Shown here one piece after another: positions 20,910 to 34,258 of a stretch of 64,000 nucleotides of DNA; the first letter of the stretch is position 1; each line of letters starts with the position of its first letter. Source of the stretch: Mesostigma viride. Lineage: Eukaryota > Streptophyta > Mesostigmatophyceae > Mesostigmatales > Mesostigmataceae. A program made the position numbers and the translations under genes. The stretch covers positions 85,001 to 149,000 of the forward strand of contig RPFO01000594.1 in assembly GCA_009746045.1 (NCBI GenBank). The letters run 5' to 3'. Under the pieces are notes generated by a model that saw nothing but the letters and a program-made list of their open reading frames with translations, made no database searches and was not told the origin of the DNA.

Positions 20910-22335
20910 CTAATTAATTAATCAATCAATAGACACGTGACTGCGTCACGCGTGAGCATAAGTCCTCAGTGGGAGGGGAACATGGGATGGAATGGATGGT
21001 GTAAGCTATCTAGGTCCTAGCTAGTTACAGGGTTGTGGGCACCACGGCCCGAATCGCTATGAATGCCATACGCGGTCACACGCGGAGCCCCCACAGACTT
21101 CGGGGTGGTCTCCTTCATCACTACTTGCCATCTATCCTTGTGTACCATCTGCCTCCATATTGCAGACAAACCAGGAGGCTGCCCGGGTGCGAGCCCGTCA
21201 CGTCTAGTGTATAGCATGTCCATGCCGAGTCTATCGCAAAAAGTCCACGGGTGGCGGCCCTGCCGCGCGCGGCCTGGGGCACGCCAGGTCGGAGGACATA
21301 TCGCCCAGGCTGGGCGGGCTTGGTGCCAGCTAGTCTATCTGATGTGTCTACCTGATCTGTGCGGGCCAGGTGCCCGGCTAGGCCCAGGCGCCTGTGCCTA
21401 ATAATGTGGGAAACATACGGGGCAAATCAGCTACGTACAAATCCTCATTCACTAATGTGCAAACCGAAGGGGATGTTAAGGGCCTTACGCAGCATCTTGG
21501 TGACGTTGCCGTCGAGTCGTTGCTCCAGCTCCTGCGTCAGTGTCCAGGTCCCAGCGCCGTAGGTCAGGATCGTCAGAATGACGACCTTGAAGAGGTCACG
21601 CTTGACGATCCGGGGTACTAGGGCGGGGTTGCTCCACCAGCGGCGGTGGTCATGGAGTTGCGCCCACGCCATGCCGATCCGTGTCGTCAGGTCGTCCTTG
21701 CAGTCGGGAAGCCAACTGCCGAGCAGCTTGAAGCGGCCTGAAGTTGGGTAGTTGACCTCGATGTCGTCTAATAAGAGGCGGAGTGTGGGTGGGGGCCCTG
21801 CCATGCCGAGGGCTGGGGCCTCCGTTGTGGGGCTGATTTCTGGACCAACCGCCCGGGCCTCGAGCGCCATGCAGGCAGTCCAGCATCAAAGTTGGGCAGA
21901 CTCCGGCTTCTCGATGAGCTTGTCAGATGTCGTCGGCATAAATGAGGTCAGCTAGTAAATTCTGCTTGTTAGTCGGCCCCCCTTCCCCAAGCTTGTTCTT
22001 GATCGCTAGGCCAGGGGCACGGCCTGCAATGAGCACTAGCAGAGCGAGCACGTGCCTGGCGCATAACATAATCCACTACAATAATAAACAGGTACGGCGA
22101 CAGGACGCAACCCTGCCAGACGCCAGTCTGCAGTGGACATGGCGGGGTAAAGCCGTGTTGAGTGCGCACCGAAGTGGTCGACCCCTCATACAGCGTGCGG
22201 ATGACGGTAATCCGAGGGGAGTGGGGACGCGAGCGCGAGCAATGAAGGACAGCCCATAGAGCGTCCCAGAGGACAGAATCAAAAGCCTTGATTGAAGTCG
22301 ACGAAGATCTCAACGAAGAACTCGACGAAGGTGAG
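20910..22335 (-). mobile_element. LINE2 copy B (RT to 3' tail)
   Basis: Minus-strand fragment with RT motif A (VDFN then AFDSVLWDALW, near 22290), motif B (QGCVLSPYLF, near 22080), motif C (LIYADDI, near 21935) and the thumb (RIGMAWAQLHDHRRWW, KVVILTILTYGAGTWTL, near 21540-21680), then a 3' UTR ending in (ATTG/ATTA)n at about 20910. It resembles RTs of APE-type LINEs. Frameshifts break it. At the 5' side it joins directly to LINE1 ORF1 sequence near 22335. Confidence 0.82.
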
Positions 22336-23598
22336 AAGGAGCGGGGGCGCCCCTGCCTTACCCCGCGGGCGGGGAAGACGGTGCATGGGCGACCAGCTCG
22401 ATCTCACCAGTAAGACCAAGGATTTCTCTCTCAAACGCCCGTGCAACTAGCTCTTCTCGGAATTCTCACCTTCTGCACCAGGTCGAAGTTCTTGACGATG
22501 ACGTTGAGGCTGCGCTTGGCGAGCTCGGCCTCCTCGCGGAGGTCGAGCCGGAGCGTCTGCTGCTGGAGCTGTGCTGTTAGGGCGGAGATGGTGGAGGTGG
22601 TGTGCTCCAGCATGTCCGCCCAAGTCGGGATGGGAGGAGCATCACCAGCCAGGCCAGCAGGCTTGGCGGCAATGTCCTTCACCGACTGGGCGGTGAGGCC
22701 TGCGGTGTTTTGCAAGCACTTGAGGGCGATGGCATTATTGTCCTCATGAGGCGCTGGTCGATGTCACGGAGCTGCATGGGCGGTGATGGCGTCGGAGGTG
22801 AGGGTGGTGGCGGTTGAGAAGGCGAGGAGGGTGGAGGTGGCGGTGGAGGTGGTGGAGAGGACGGGGAGCTCGGCAGTCAGCGTGCTGCCCATGGCCGCCA
22901 CATCTGCAGCGAGGGGCCGGGCCACGTGCTGCTCGAGGGCCTCCTTAAGGAGTGATCGGATACATGGAGGATTCGGTCAAGGTGGTGGTGAGGGGCTGCA
23001 TGGGGGGGCCAGAGCTGCTCGATGGAGCGTCCAAGGAGGGAGAAGAGGGCGTATTGCTGGAGGTGGGGGCGGCGGAGTTGGCGGATGTAGTCGACATTGA
23101 AGGTGGCAGCGCCTCTGGCGGAAAGCATCGAAGAGGCAACCCTGGAGGAAGAGCTGCTTGCACAGCTCCGTAAGGGAGGCATGCAATCCAAAAAACACGC
23201 AGGGCGCCAAGATGCGATCGTGGCTGCATGAGCTTGTCGAAAAAACCGGGCTGGCTGGCGTCAAAGCCGTACTCCTCGAAAGTCGGCTCGGCAGGGCGAC
23301 TGCGCTTGCCAGGGTTCAGGCGACGCTGCTGCCGAGGCGACCCCGGGAGGGGGCTGGGGGACCACTAGGGCTTGGCTAGAGGCGCCGCCGGCCTTCTGGG
23401 CCGGAGGGCGAAGCTGCAGCCGGAGCTGCAGACGTATTTTCGGGGCTGAGCGCAGCCGCCAGGCTGCGTTGCGCGGAGGAGCGTTTGCTCGCCATATATA
23501 ATTGCGTAATAGCTTCGGAAAATTATATCAGCGTACACGTGCGTCTTAGAAAGACGAAGCGATTGTGATATCATCACGGCCCAAACACGTGAAAGTTA
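22336..23598 (-). pseudogene. LINE1 ORF1 fragment (5' UTR to C-terminal domain), broken
   Basis: Minus-strand copy of the 5' end and ORF1 of LINE1. The start region near 23490 (MASKRSSAQRSLAAAL) matches 63056 (MANKRASTQRSLAA). The coiled-coil part (TAGLTAQ, VKDIAAKPAGLAGDAPP, EEAELAKRSLNVIVKNF) matches 62123-62300. Several frameshifts are present, and it ends at the join with LINE2 near 22335. The upstream end, about 23598, abuts Ty3 element 0. Confidence 0.78.
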
Positions 23599-23599
23599 T

Positions 23600-24571
23600 G
23601 CAACAGGAGGGGTAGGCGAAGCAGCAGCAACAGGCGCCACACCATGCAGGCGCAACGGCAGCGGGCGACTAAGACGCCATGAATGCCCCGAATGCCGAGG
23701 CTAAGGACTGGATCTGGGCCTGCATTGCAGACACGGTAGCCGCAAGGTTGGCAGACTCTGGACCCACGCCCGGAGGGGTAGGAGACGGCTCCACCGCCAC
23801 GCGTCTGGTCGACGCCGGCGATGACGGAACAGGGGAAGGCGCCGACACTGATGAGGAGGAGGAAGCTGCTGCTGAGGCCGAATATTCAAGGGTGTACTGC
23901 GATTCTGTCGGTACGTCCTGGGAAGAATGATCGCCATGTGGAAACACCCCGGCCGCCGACTGGTCAGCGATTTCCATGAACTCGACAGCCCGGAGGAGAT
24001 CAGAGGGCTCTTCGTTGATCTCGGCCTCCCCGACAGCAGGAAGCCAAAGGAATATCTCCCTGAGGCGGGCGCGACCGTCAGGCGTCGAGAGGTAGGAGAA
24101 GACTCGTGGACATTGCAGGACTGCGTCTACCTGTTCCAAGGCTGGGCACCGGGATCCGCAGCCGGCCCATAAGACAATGCCCCGCATCGTCAAACTCGTG
24201 GATCACCAGGTGCTGGCCCAGAGGGTCCACAGCATGCCAGGGCACACCCAGCAGCGCAGGCCTGATCAAAGAGGCCCGGTCAGCCGAAAAAGCCAAATGC
24301 ACGGGGCCGCCTGGATACCCGCTCCGCGCGACCCAGCGGCCGGGGAGCACCTCACAGAACAGCTGAGGATCCGGAGCTGGCTGGGGATCCTCCGAAGGGG
24401 TAGGCTCTGACATGACGGCTGTGGAGGGGGGGGACAACCAACCACCCGTCGACAGCAGACATAAGATAAGAGAGGAGAAGGTCTACAACTAGAGCTTATG
24501 CAGGGTTTTGTACTCCTGCAAAAGGCGACTACACCCATCTAGTTCACTCTCAGTATACCACACTTTATCTA
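23600..24571 (-). mobile_element. Ty3 element 0, left part (ORF3 N-terminus and pol end)
   Basis: Minus strand. The pol C-terminus (about 24507-24571) is followed by ORF3 beginning at about 24413 (MSEPTPSED) with LPGRWVARS, DPLGQHL, CGSRCPALEQVDAVLQ, FSYLSTPDGRAR and LWLPAVGEAEI, ending in MQAQIQSLASAFGAFMA. It is homologous to ORF3 of elements 1 and 2. The sequence breaks inside the chromodomain at 24571 and resumes in register at 37938, so this is one copy split by a later insertion. Confidence 0.82.
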
Positions 24572-24937
24572 GACGTGTTGCGCTGGATTAGGACGAATTG
24601 CGGAAGGCATCAGAAGTGTCCTAAATGAAATGTTGAAAAACATTTTTTTTTTAACCAGGGGCATTGGCAAATAAGGTTTGGAATGGTTTTCACCGTGTAA
24701 CTGTTTCGGCAGTGGCAATTTACCGTAAAAATACCGTGTTTCAGTACCAAACGCTATAAACGTTGTCACCACTCGGTGATGACACAATATTCCCAAGGTA
24801 TTATACAACATGATACGGTATTCCCCAGGTATTATACAACAAGAATGGATCCACGGTGTGCCATTGTGTGGTCGAACACTATCTCATACGTGTGGTGTTG
24901 TCAATTCCGTGGCAGCGACCCTTAACGGCATCAATGT

Positions 24938-24942
24938 GCGAC
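24938..24942. other. Ty3 element 1 target duplication GCGAC (left)
   Basis: Exact 5-bp match to 35741-35745, immediately outside the two LTRs. Confidence 0.9.
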
Positions 24943-25513
24943 TGTTACGCCGCGGGTATCTACCACTACCTCTACCTCTAGCCGGCCTGATGTTACCTAA
25001 ACTAGTCAAGCCTCCTCTAGTTAATCCTCTGGCGAAAGACGAACGTGACGGAGCCGATCTCAATGCATTAACGTAAGTGTTGCTATAATACGCCATAAGC
25101 CATTTACACAACCCGTTTATTCCAGGAATAGAGGAAGGAAACACTACTACACTGCCGTGACCCAAGCCTAAATGTGTTAATTCATTTAACACACGCCGAG
25201 TGCACACACAAGGGGTAGAACGCGCATAAATGGTCACCAACGGTCCAACACACTCGGGCCGACATGGCCCTCGCCTACAGATGCACGCTGGTCCACTACA
25301 TCTACTGATGCACGCTGGTCCACTACATTCTACCAAAGGATCAGGACCACTAGTAAAGTACGCGGCGCGGCGCCCAACGGCACCCAATGTACCACAGTAC
25401 TGTTACGAAGACAATAATGTCCCGGTAGGAGCCTAAACGTAAACCTAGGGACAACTGAGGCAAAAGACCTAATTTACGTCCGTAACTACAACGAATTGTT
25501 ACGCGACGTAACA
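24943..25513 (-). repeat. Element 1 3' LTR
   Basis: 571 bp, TG...CA ends. In element orientation it starts TGTTACGTCGCGTAACA, itself an inverted repeat, and ends GGCGTAACA. It matches 35170-35740 with no difference noticed on reading. Confidence 0.95.
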
Positions 25514-25524
25514 CCTCCCCCCCC
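25514..25524 (-). promoter_or_regulatory. Element 1 polypurine tract
   Basis: In element orientation GGGGGGGGAGG immediately precedes the 3' LTR. It is the expected plus-strand primer, and the same tract precedes the 3' LTR of element 2. Confidence 0.85.
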
Positions 25525-25884
25525 ACAAAGGTAGGGAGCCCTCTCCCTACGCACAGGGAGGAAACGAAGGGGTAGGAAAAACCTAATGCACCCAACACAC
25601 ACCAACACAATCGATAGACCATCCCAGATACAAAACACCAATAGTTCACACGGTCTCCACCACCACGCCGGGTGGTGTAGGGTTAGCCAGCACCAAGCCT
25701 GGTGGGAGGTTCCCCTAACTGCCTGGAACGGAGTCCTGGCCGGGGGGAACGGCACTGGGCAGGACACACAGAGTAAACACATCGGCGCCAAGGACCAAGA
25801 ACAGTCAACCAACTGGCCAGAATATGAGGGCGACTCTACATACCGGAGGGACAACACCCTCAGGTCGGGCCTAAGGCCCTCTAT

Positions 25885-28202
25885 CTAATGGCCATCCGTC
25901 TGGTAGGTACCACGGGAGGCCAGCAGGACATCCAGGTAGGCCTGGTAGTGGGCCACATCCTCAGCATTGTCGTGCCTATCTACAGTGAGGAAAACATCGG
26001 CCCACACACCGTCAGGAAAAAGGCCCAGGAAGGCCCAGTAATACCTATGCTGCGTAAGAACGACCTGGCCACGGGCCCAGTCCAGGAAACCACAGGCAAA
26101 GAGGCGTAGGAAAGGCTCTACCGCGATCAAACAGAGGGCCCGCAGGAGGGGCGATGGTACCGGATCCGAGGGCGCAAACCCGTCGGGAAAAACAGATCTA
26201 CCAAGGGCTCCACGTTGGACGGCCACAACCGGATATGCCGAACCTCTCGGGAGCGCCACCGACGGGCACACTGTCGCGACCCGAACGTCTCGAGGTAGTC
26301 GCTAGCCCGAGGAGGAGGATGGCAACGAGAGTCCAAACCCTGGCCCGGGATGGGCGCTGGACGACGGGCATCCCACTCTAGGATGGGCTGAAGGACCGTG
26401 CTGTACGTGGCACCCGGCACCGCAGGAAACTCTACCGTAAGGGCATCTGAGGCCATAATGCCCAGAGGCGGAGGGTAAGCCCACTGGAACCCGCCGTAGG
26501 TGTCCAAGTCATTGTGGCGCCTAGCCCAGCGATACAGGACGCGCCGAACCAGGATCTCACCCTGGAACACCGGATCAGCTAAAATAACCATGTCGAAAGG
26601 AGGCCGATCAGTCTCAACTGGTAGGCCACGGTCCCGCGGCGCCCGACACACCTGGGAGAACCCGTAGGACATGGGCGAAATGGCAAGCTCGGCGGAGGCG
26701 CGCGGCAGGTCACACTGGCGGCAGGCGAGCGCAGACATACCGCATCCAAAGACAGGCGTGTCGCGCGACTCCGGAGTCGCATGCACCACAGAAGGGGCCC
26801 GATCCCGATCGCCCTCTGACAACTCCCGAAGGGAATCGGCAGCGCGGGTGGCGCGAGGATCAGAGCCACTGGACCGAACAACCGCAGCCAAAGACCGCGG
26901 GGCCGAAGGGACAGGGGCCGACGAAGGGGTAGGAACCGGCACAGACGCAGACGGCGCCGGTACAACAGGGGGCCGCGTCGGACCCGATGCCGCAGGGGGT
27001 CGCGACGGACCCGCCTCCGCAGCTGGCGCGCCGGTCTCTGGGGGCGGAGCACCACCAGGCCACATGTTGAAAATAGGGCCCGTGGGGACAGGCAATCCGG
27101 CATACGACTGGTTACCGTCCAAGCTCCAGTCAGGCACCGGGATCCTCTGCGGAGGACCGCCCTCCCAAAGCCTGGGAAGACCGCCCGGGTCGCTGAAGAA
27201 ACCCCGCGAGGGCGGCGCTGACGTGGTGGGCGGCTCGGACGCGGCGGCGACGGGCGCGGCCGCTGGGACGGCGGACTCGCGCCGAGGCGCAGGTACGTCA
27301 GTAGCAGGCGCAGAGGTAGCCGAAGGCGTAGGAGCCGCAGCAACAGAGGGAACCGCAGCCGCCGAGGGCTCGCGCGGCACAGACGGACCCGTAGACGTCG
27401 AGGCGACCGAAGGGGAAGGGGGCACAGCTGCGGCAGACACCCCACCTGGCGTGGCTGGAGCGTGCGCCTGGGCCGCCATGAAGGCCCCGAAGGCCGCCGT
27501 CAGGGACTGGATCTGCGCCTGCATCGCAGAAACTGTCGCCGAAGAGGATCAGGCTCACGACCAGAGCCCAAAGGGGTAGGCTCCACCGATGCGCACAGGA
27601 CCGACCTCGGTGAAGACGGGACAGGGGAAGGCGCCGACACTGAAGAGGAGGACGCCGCAGGGGAGGCCGAATACTCAGGAGAATACTGTGCCTCTACCGG
27701 CGCGTCCGTAGGAGTAGGGTCGCCCAATCCTACGCCCGCTGTCTGGTCTGCTATCTCCATGAACTCTACTGCCCGTAGAAGGTCGCAGGGGTTCTCATCT
27801 ATTTCCGCATCACCCTCGGCCGGAAGCCAGGGGAACACATCCCGTAGGCAGGAGCGGCCCACAGGGGTAGAAAGGTAGGAAAACACCCTGGGGCACTGGA
27901 GAACCGCAGCTATCTGTCCCAAGGCTGGACAGCTGGAGCCACATTCTAACAAACAGTGCCGGCATCGTCGAACCCGTGCAAAACAAGCTGGTGCGGTTCA
28001 GCAGGGGAGGGACCGTACCACGTGACCCCGAAGAGAGCCGCCCTGACTAAAGCATGTTGGGCCTGGAGGGCCGGCTGCACGATGCCACCCGGAAACTGGA
28101 CCGTGACACCCAACGGCCCGGAAGGGCCTCGAAGTACAGCTCAGGGTCCGGTAGGGGCAGGGACGGCAGCGGGCTCTCAGCCGGAGGGGTAGGCTCTGAC
28201 AT
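25885..28202 (-). pseudogene. Element 1 ORF3 (unknown function, frameshifted)
   Basis: ATG at 28202 (MSEPTPPAES), beginning 77 bases after the pol stop. Frame breaks near 28100, 27970, 27530 and 26200. Conserved blocks shared with elements 0 and 2: LPGRWVSRS, CGSSCPALGQIAAVLQ, FSYLSTPVGR, MQAQIQSL...AFGAFMA, PPFDMVILADPVF, RRVLYRWARRHND, QWAYP, RLWPSNVEPLVDLFF, CGFLDWARGQVVLTQHRYYW, DVFLTVDRHDN. The middle is Pro/Ala/Ser-rich. No transmembrane segment supports an envelope role, and I recognise no known domain. Confidence 0.75.
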
Positions 28203-28278
28203 GACGGCTGCGGAGGGGAGGGGACAACCAACCACCCGTCGACAGCAGACATAACATAAGAGAGGAGAAGGTCTACAA

Positions 28279-31200
28279 CTAGAGCTTGTGCAGGGTTTTA
28301 TATTCCTGCAGCAGGCGACTACACCCATCTAGCTCACTCTCCGTATACCAGACCTTATCTACTTCACTACGAGCATACATCCACTTCACTTTATACTGAC
28401 GCTGGGTACCGCGGCCCTTTTTGATATCTCTATGGGCCACGATGCTTTCTACTTCGTCTTCTACTTCCCCAGTGTCAGGGTTATGCTCTAAAGGGGCAGG
28501 CGCTAGCTCTCTACCAGCGAACGTACTAGGGTGGTACAGTTTCAGCTGGCTCCTATGGAAGGTGTTTGAATGTGTCTGCCAAGAGGTAGGGATATCGACT
28601 TTATATAGAAATTTCCTACTCTAGACAACACATGGAAGGGTCCTAAGAAGGCGGGCCTAAGTTTGACCTTAAGTTCTGCTTCAAACTTATGAGCAAAACG
28701 GCCAACACGGGGGCCTTCTACTAATACTAGATCTCCTATTTCTATCTCAGGTGCTCTTCTATCTAAGGAGGCACGCAACCTAGCAAGGTACTTAGACTGA
28801 GCTTTTTGGTACCCTGAGATCGCGTGGTCATGAGCAGTTTTCATTCTATCTAGTAAGGACTGTACACCTTCTACAGTATCTCGGGACACATCATCCTTGT
28901 CCCGTAGAGGACTAGCTAAGAGAGAGGTAGGGGTAAGGGCTGTCTACCAGTATCTAAGAAGAAGGGCGTATATCCATGCGCAGCTTGGGGACAATTGTTG
29001 AGGGAGAACTCTACCAAACATAAATAATCCTCCCAATCACTTCCCGAGCCATTAACATAGTGCCTAAGCGCTTCTTCTACTACCCTATTAAGACGCTCTA
29101 CTAAATGAGAGGAGGAGGAGTGGTAGGCAGTACCGTAGGTAACCTTGGTACCGATGGCAGCGAAAAACTGCTGCCAAAAATCTGAGGTAAATAACTTATC
29201 CTTATCACTAATAAACTGCCTACTCAAACCATGATATCTGTATACATTATTGAGGTATAGGCGTGCGCAATCACGTGCTGTGAGTTCTAAAGGACACGGC
29301 ACGAGATGGCACATACGAGTAAAACGATCTATGAACACAAGGATTGGGCATTGCCCCTATCATTCTTTCTAAAAGGTCCTACAAAATCCATCATGATAGA
29401 ATCCCACGGCATGATGGGGTCAGGCAAGGTCCTAGGTTCTGCTATCTGTCCTACGTTATTGGGTTTCATCTCCTGGCAAGATTGACAAGTTCTAACATAC
29501 TCATCTACATCCTTATAAAGGGAAGGCCAGTAATAAGAGCGGGCTACTAGGTCCCGTACCCGTTTACCACCCTGATGAGCAGCTAAGTCATGCAACTCAA
29601 AGAGCAAGGAGGAGCGACAGATAGGAGGGACATACAGGCGCCATTGAGGGGGAGAATCTGCTATCTGCACATATAAAAACCCACCTACAAATTTACAAGG
29701 GTGCTTGCCTAATTGTTGGGGATGTGCAGCAATGGCAGCTAATGCTTCCGGCTCAGTGGCCGTAAATCTACTAATAAGGCGTTCAAGATCAGAGGTAGGC
29801 ATCGCTACAGAGGTATCCAGAACAGGTTTAAAGAGATCTCCTACCGCCTTGCCAAAGAGAAGGGGAGGTCCTAGAGGGACTACGTTTTCATAAGACTTTC
29901 CTGACCTAGTCGCTATATGGCTAAGCGGTATAGAAATTTTATTTTTCCCCTCCCCCCCACCGAGGCCACGGGAAGGGCCTCACACGGGAGAGAGAGTCCT
30001 ACGTGAGAAAGGAGATCAGGCATGCGAACAGCTGTATGAAAGAGGTAGGCATAGGATTCATCATCAGGTAGTTCACCATAAGGGGTTACACCCATAGTAG
30101 TAGGAACTAGAGTAGTATTGAGAACATCAAGGTCCTCGAAAAAGGAGTAGTCTGCACGACGAGAGAGTGCATCTGGTACTATGTTATCTACACCCTTGAC
30201 ATACTGAAGTTTAAAAGGGGAAAACTGTGCTAAAAATTCCATCCAGCGCGCTTGCCGAGGGGTAAGGTTGGGTTGGGAGAGAAGATGGGTAAGGGGACGG
30301 TGATCCGTTTGGATAACTAATCTATAAGGATCTAGCTCACAGGGTTCATTCAGGCAGACATCAAATTGAGCACCTTTAAGAAAGTGCTGCCACGCGTGGC
30401 AACAATACACCACCGCTAAGAGTTCCTGCTGGTGTACGGGATAGTTACGCTCCGCAGGGAGCATTGTCCTAGAGATATACTCAATTGGCTGTAAGCCCTG
30501 ACCCTGATCCTGGAGAAGGACGCCACCTATAGCTACCTTACTAGCATCTGTAGCCACAACAAAGGGTTTAGTAGTATCCGGTAGGATGAGTACAGGAGGG
30601 GAAAGGAGTAGGGATTTTAGGCACTGAAAAGCCGACTGACATTCACTACTCCAAACAAAGGGGATATCCTTCTTTAATAAATGATTAATAGGGGCTGCTA
30701 TAGTTGCGAAACGCGGGATAAAACGCCTATAGTAAGAAGCAATTCCTAGAAAACTACGTACACCTTTAACGTCGGTAGGGTAGGCCATTCCTGAATTGAC
30801 TTAGTTTTATCCGGGTCGGTAGCGACCCCGGCATCTGACAGAACGTGCCCTAAAAATGGGACACTCCTACCCGAACGAACTTTAGCACGGCGCGCCCACA
30901 AAGAATTTTCAGCCATTATTTCTAATACTTTCTTTAAATCACGTAGGTGCGTTTCAAAATCAGGAGAGTAAATAAGAATATCATCTAAGTAAGCTTGAGC
31001 ACAAGAACGGTCATGCTCAGATAAAGAAACAGAGGAGAAGGAAGGATCCTTTAAATCAGAGGACACCTGAGGAAGGTGAGAATTTCCCATAACAGGTCTA
31101 AGCACTTCATTCATTAACATTTGAAAAGAGGCAGGCGAGTTACAGAGTCCCATAGCCGCTACTCTAAACTGGTAATGACCAAAAGGGGTAGCAAAGGCGG

Positions 31201-32386
31201 TTTTATGGCAATCCTCAGGAGCTATCCGCAACTGCCAAAAACCATCCGCACAATCCAGTACTGTGAAACAAGTGGAACCTTTAACCTTATTAAATATATC
31301 ATCAATACGAGGTAGAGGGTATTTAGACTTCACAGTAATATCATTCAACTTCCTATAATCAGTAACTAGGCGAAACTTGCCATTTGGCTTAGGAACTAAC
31401 AGGACACCAGCTGAGTAGGGAGAGTTACTAGGCTCTATCAATCCTGCTTCTAATAATGACACTAAAATCTGTTTTAGTTCCTTTAACTCGGTAGGGCCCA
31501 TTCTATACATCGGAGAGTGCGTAGGAACTGCACCGTCCTTGATAACTACACGGTGTAAAACAGAACGAGGAGGAGGATAAGAAGGAGTCTTTTCTTCAAA
31601 AACTTTTGAGGAATCTATCACAGCCATGTATCTTACTATTTCATTTTCAGTAAATCCCACTCCTATTGTATCCACTGTGTTTATATCTATATCCACACTA
31701 TTATTAGTGATAGGTATCTCCTGTACTTCTAACTGAAGGAACATACATAATAAATATCCATATTCCTTTAATTCAGAACGCAACTCATCATTGGACATTA
31801 ATACTTCAGGTATAGGTCTTACAGGAGGATCAACAGGTGTAGGAGGAGTAATATCTACCAAGGATAAATTTTCCAATCTATAATGACGTTCCGGTACCCA
31901 GTAAGAGCTATCTGGAAACCAAATGACCATGGTATCATAATTAATAGTAATCTTATTATCCTGGTGCCAATCTAATCCTAGTAATACATCAGCGGTAGTG
32001 ATAGGGCCTATAGTGGCCGTCAGGTTGACAGTACGTCCTTGTATGACCAGGGGAAGGGACACCGTACCCGGGGAATGACTGGTGCGACCATCAGCATAAT
32101 GAACAGTGACAGGTTTGGTGTGAGGGGTAGGGACTAGTCCTAAACGCCTAACTAGGGCCTCGCTCACAAAGGAGCTAGCCGCACCGCTATCTACCAACAC
32201 AGAGACATTCAAGAGTTCATCAGCATGCAAGAAGGGTCTACAACAGTGTGAGGGACGGTTAAACCACCATTCAAGAACATAAGAGGACGCACACGTAGTG
32301 GTAGGGAAGATTCAGCTCCTACAGAGGTTATAAAAACAGGCAGGCAAAAATTTTTATCTGGGGTACTATCTAAGGACCTGTCCAGG
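28279..32386 (-). pseudogene. Element 1 pol (protease, RT, RNase H, integrase, chromodomain), frameshifted
   Basis: The minus-strand pol frame opens near 32386. Protease motif VLVDSGAASSFV (near 32195). RT with YRKLNDITVKSKYPLPRIDD, FTVLDCADGFWQL and AYLDDILIY (near 30990). RNase H with TDASKVAIGGVLL and TDHRPLTHLL (30540-30310). Integrase zinc finger, D (MMDFVGPF), D (FISDKDKLF) and E (LVERLNR), and a C-terminal chromodomain with VKWMYA near 28380. Frame changes lie near 30780, 29950, 29340, 28920 and 28610. The translated order is otherwise that of a chromovirus. Confidence 0.9.
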
Positions 32387-34133
32387 TTACCCCCGGCTGA
32401 CAGGCCTACTGTTCCCCCTCCCCCCCAAATCCATAGGAACTAACCCCGAAGAAGACCCTGGCGAAAAAGCCACTGCTGGAGGGTCACGAGGGAGCGAAGA
32501 GGGTGCGGGAGCCTGATTATCATAGGGGAACCCTGGGGGTCCTGCCTGCACAGCATTCAGCCTACTAGGGGTAGCTGAGGGAATGCGTCCTGAAGTAGGA
32601 CGAATAGGAGCACGCTGAGGGGTACGAGGAGGGCGAGCGTCGGGATGAGGGGGAGCACCCGAAAGGAACTTGGGGCACTCACGTTTAAGATGACCTACTT
32701 CCTTACAATGATAGCATGTGATATGAGAGACATCAAGGGCTGAGAGGTCAGTAACACAGATATCTAATTCTTCTACATAGGAGTTCTCCTCCTCAGGGGT
32801 AAGGATAATATTATTAATACGGGAACGGGTAGGAAGAGAAGGGGTGGTGAAGAAATCTGCTACACGCAAGAGATGCTGGCGCACATGCTTGAGGGGCAGA
32901 TCAGTAAAACGGTAGGCAGAGAACTGGCGCTTGACTTCACGTAATAAAGGTCTACTGAGGCCTTGGAGGAAGCGAGCACGTACTTCTGCACCCGACAAAT
33001 CCCTAATTCGTACCATCTGAGCATCAAACTCTTTCATATACTCCTTAAATGATTTAGTACCCTGCTGCAAGGTACCAAAGGCTAATCTATCCTGCCAATC
33101 TGAATCAGGAGGGACTAAATGGTTCTCTAAACGCTTAAACAATTCTGCTACAGAGTTAGGGTAGGCATGAGAGGCCAAAGACTCACACTGAATGAGGTTA
33201 GCAAGCTCAGGAGTAATGCAGGTTGTAAGATAGTGAGGAACTAATACAGCATCAGAGAGACGCCATCTATTATGATTCTGCCACGACTCTGTGTTCTGGG
33301 TAAGCAACATAATAAAGGTGAAAAACTGTTGAGGGGTAGACTTGACATCCAGCTTGGGAAGGTTAGCAAAGAGGGGAAGAGCAGGGGCTTAGGGGGATTA
33401 GAAGAGTCAGTTTTTCCCATAGGGCCACTATCTTCCACTGCTACATAAGCGGGATAGAAGGAAGGAAGAGGAAAAGTCTTGGGTAGGGGTCTAGAAGGGG
33501 CCACCGTTTCAGGCTGGTGCCCATAAGAGAAGGGGACAGTATATTGCTCACGAAGAGAGGAGTAGGCAAAATGATCATAATTTCTATCATCTAGGGGCAT
33601 GGTGCTGAAATCACTATTAACTTCTAAATCAGCCACACGGGTAGGGACCTGGGCTGCCTCATAGGCCGTCTCAGGGTAGGACCAGGAAGCAGGTGGGTAA
33701 AAGGGAACTGCACTAGGGCGCCCAGAAGGGCCGACAGGGGCAGAGGCACGACCCGTGTTAAAGCAGGCATGGAAGGCACAGGGTGGGAAGGAGGCCTAGC
33801 AACATTGTTAGTTAGTGAGGACCTGCTGGGGGTTGAGCCAAGGTTGCAGGAGGGGCAGGGGCCTGGTTCAAGGTAAGGGAAGGGTCATTACTAAATCTGA
33901 CTTGCATACGTTGTTCATAGGTAGGAGGGGTAAGTGAGGGACGACGGCGACCACCAGCAACAGGAGAAGGAGGTGAGGTACGAAGATTACCTTGAGGAGT
34001 GAGATGGTGCACCGTTTCAAGTGAGTCCCGTCGGTTACCACGATTGTTGTTATTGTTATATTATTATTATTATATTATTCATAGTAGGAGTATTGGTAGG
34101 TATAGGCGACATGTTACCACCCACTGGATCCAT
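32387..34133 (-). pseudogene. Element 1 gag, frameshifted
   Basis: ATG at 34133 (MDPVGGNMSP). The frame is lost in an (AAT)n run near 34055-34080 and again near 33770 and 33390. The capsid-like part (SLASHAYPNSVAELFKRLE, FDAQMVRIRDLSGAEVRARF, LRVADFF) is collinear with element 2. The zinc knuckle CYHCKEVGHLKREC lies near 32690. It ends beside a G-rich run where pol takes over in another frame. Confidence 0.88.
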
Positions 34134-34258
34134 TTTTAAATTAGTAAATGAATAGGAATCTAACTGAAAGCAACAAGGAAAAAGGACAAGGCCTAATTTA
34201 AGGCAAGGAAAGAGAAGAAAAAGCTTTTAATGTCCTACAAACAGAAAAACAGTTTAAA

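Noticed and set aside
26671-27579. 302-codon plus-strand Gly/Ala-rich frame
   Set aside because: Shadow of the GC-rich ORF3 of element 1 on the other strand.
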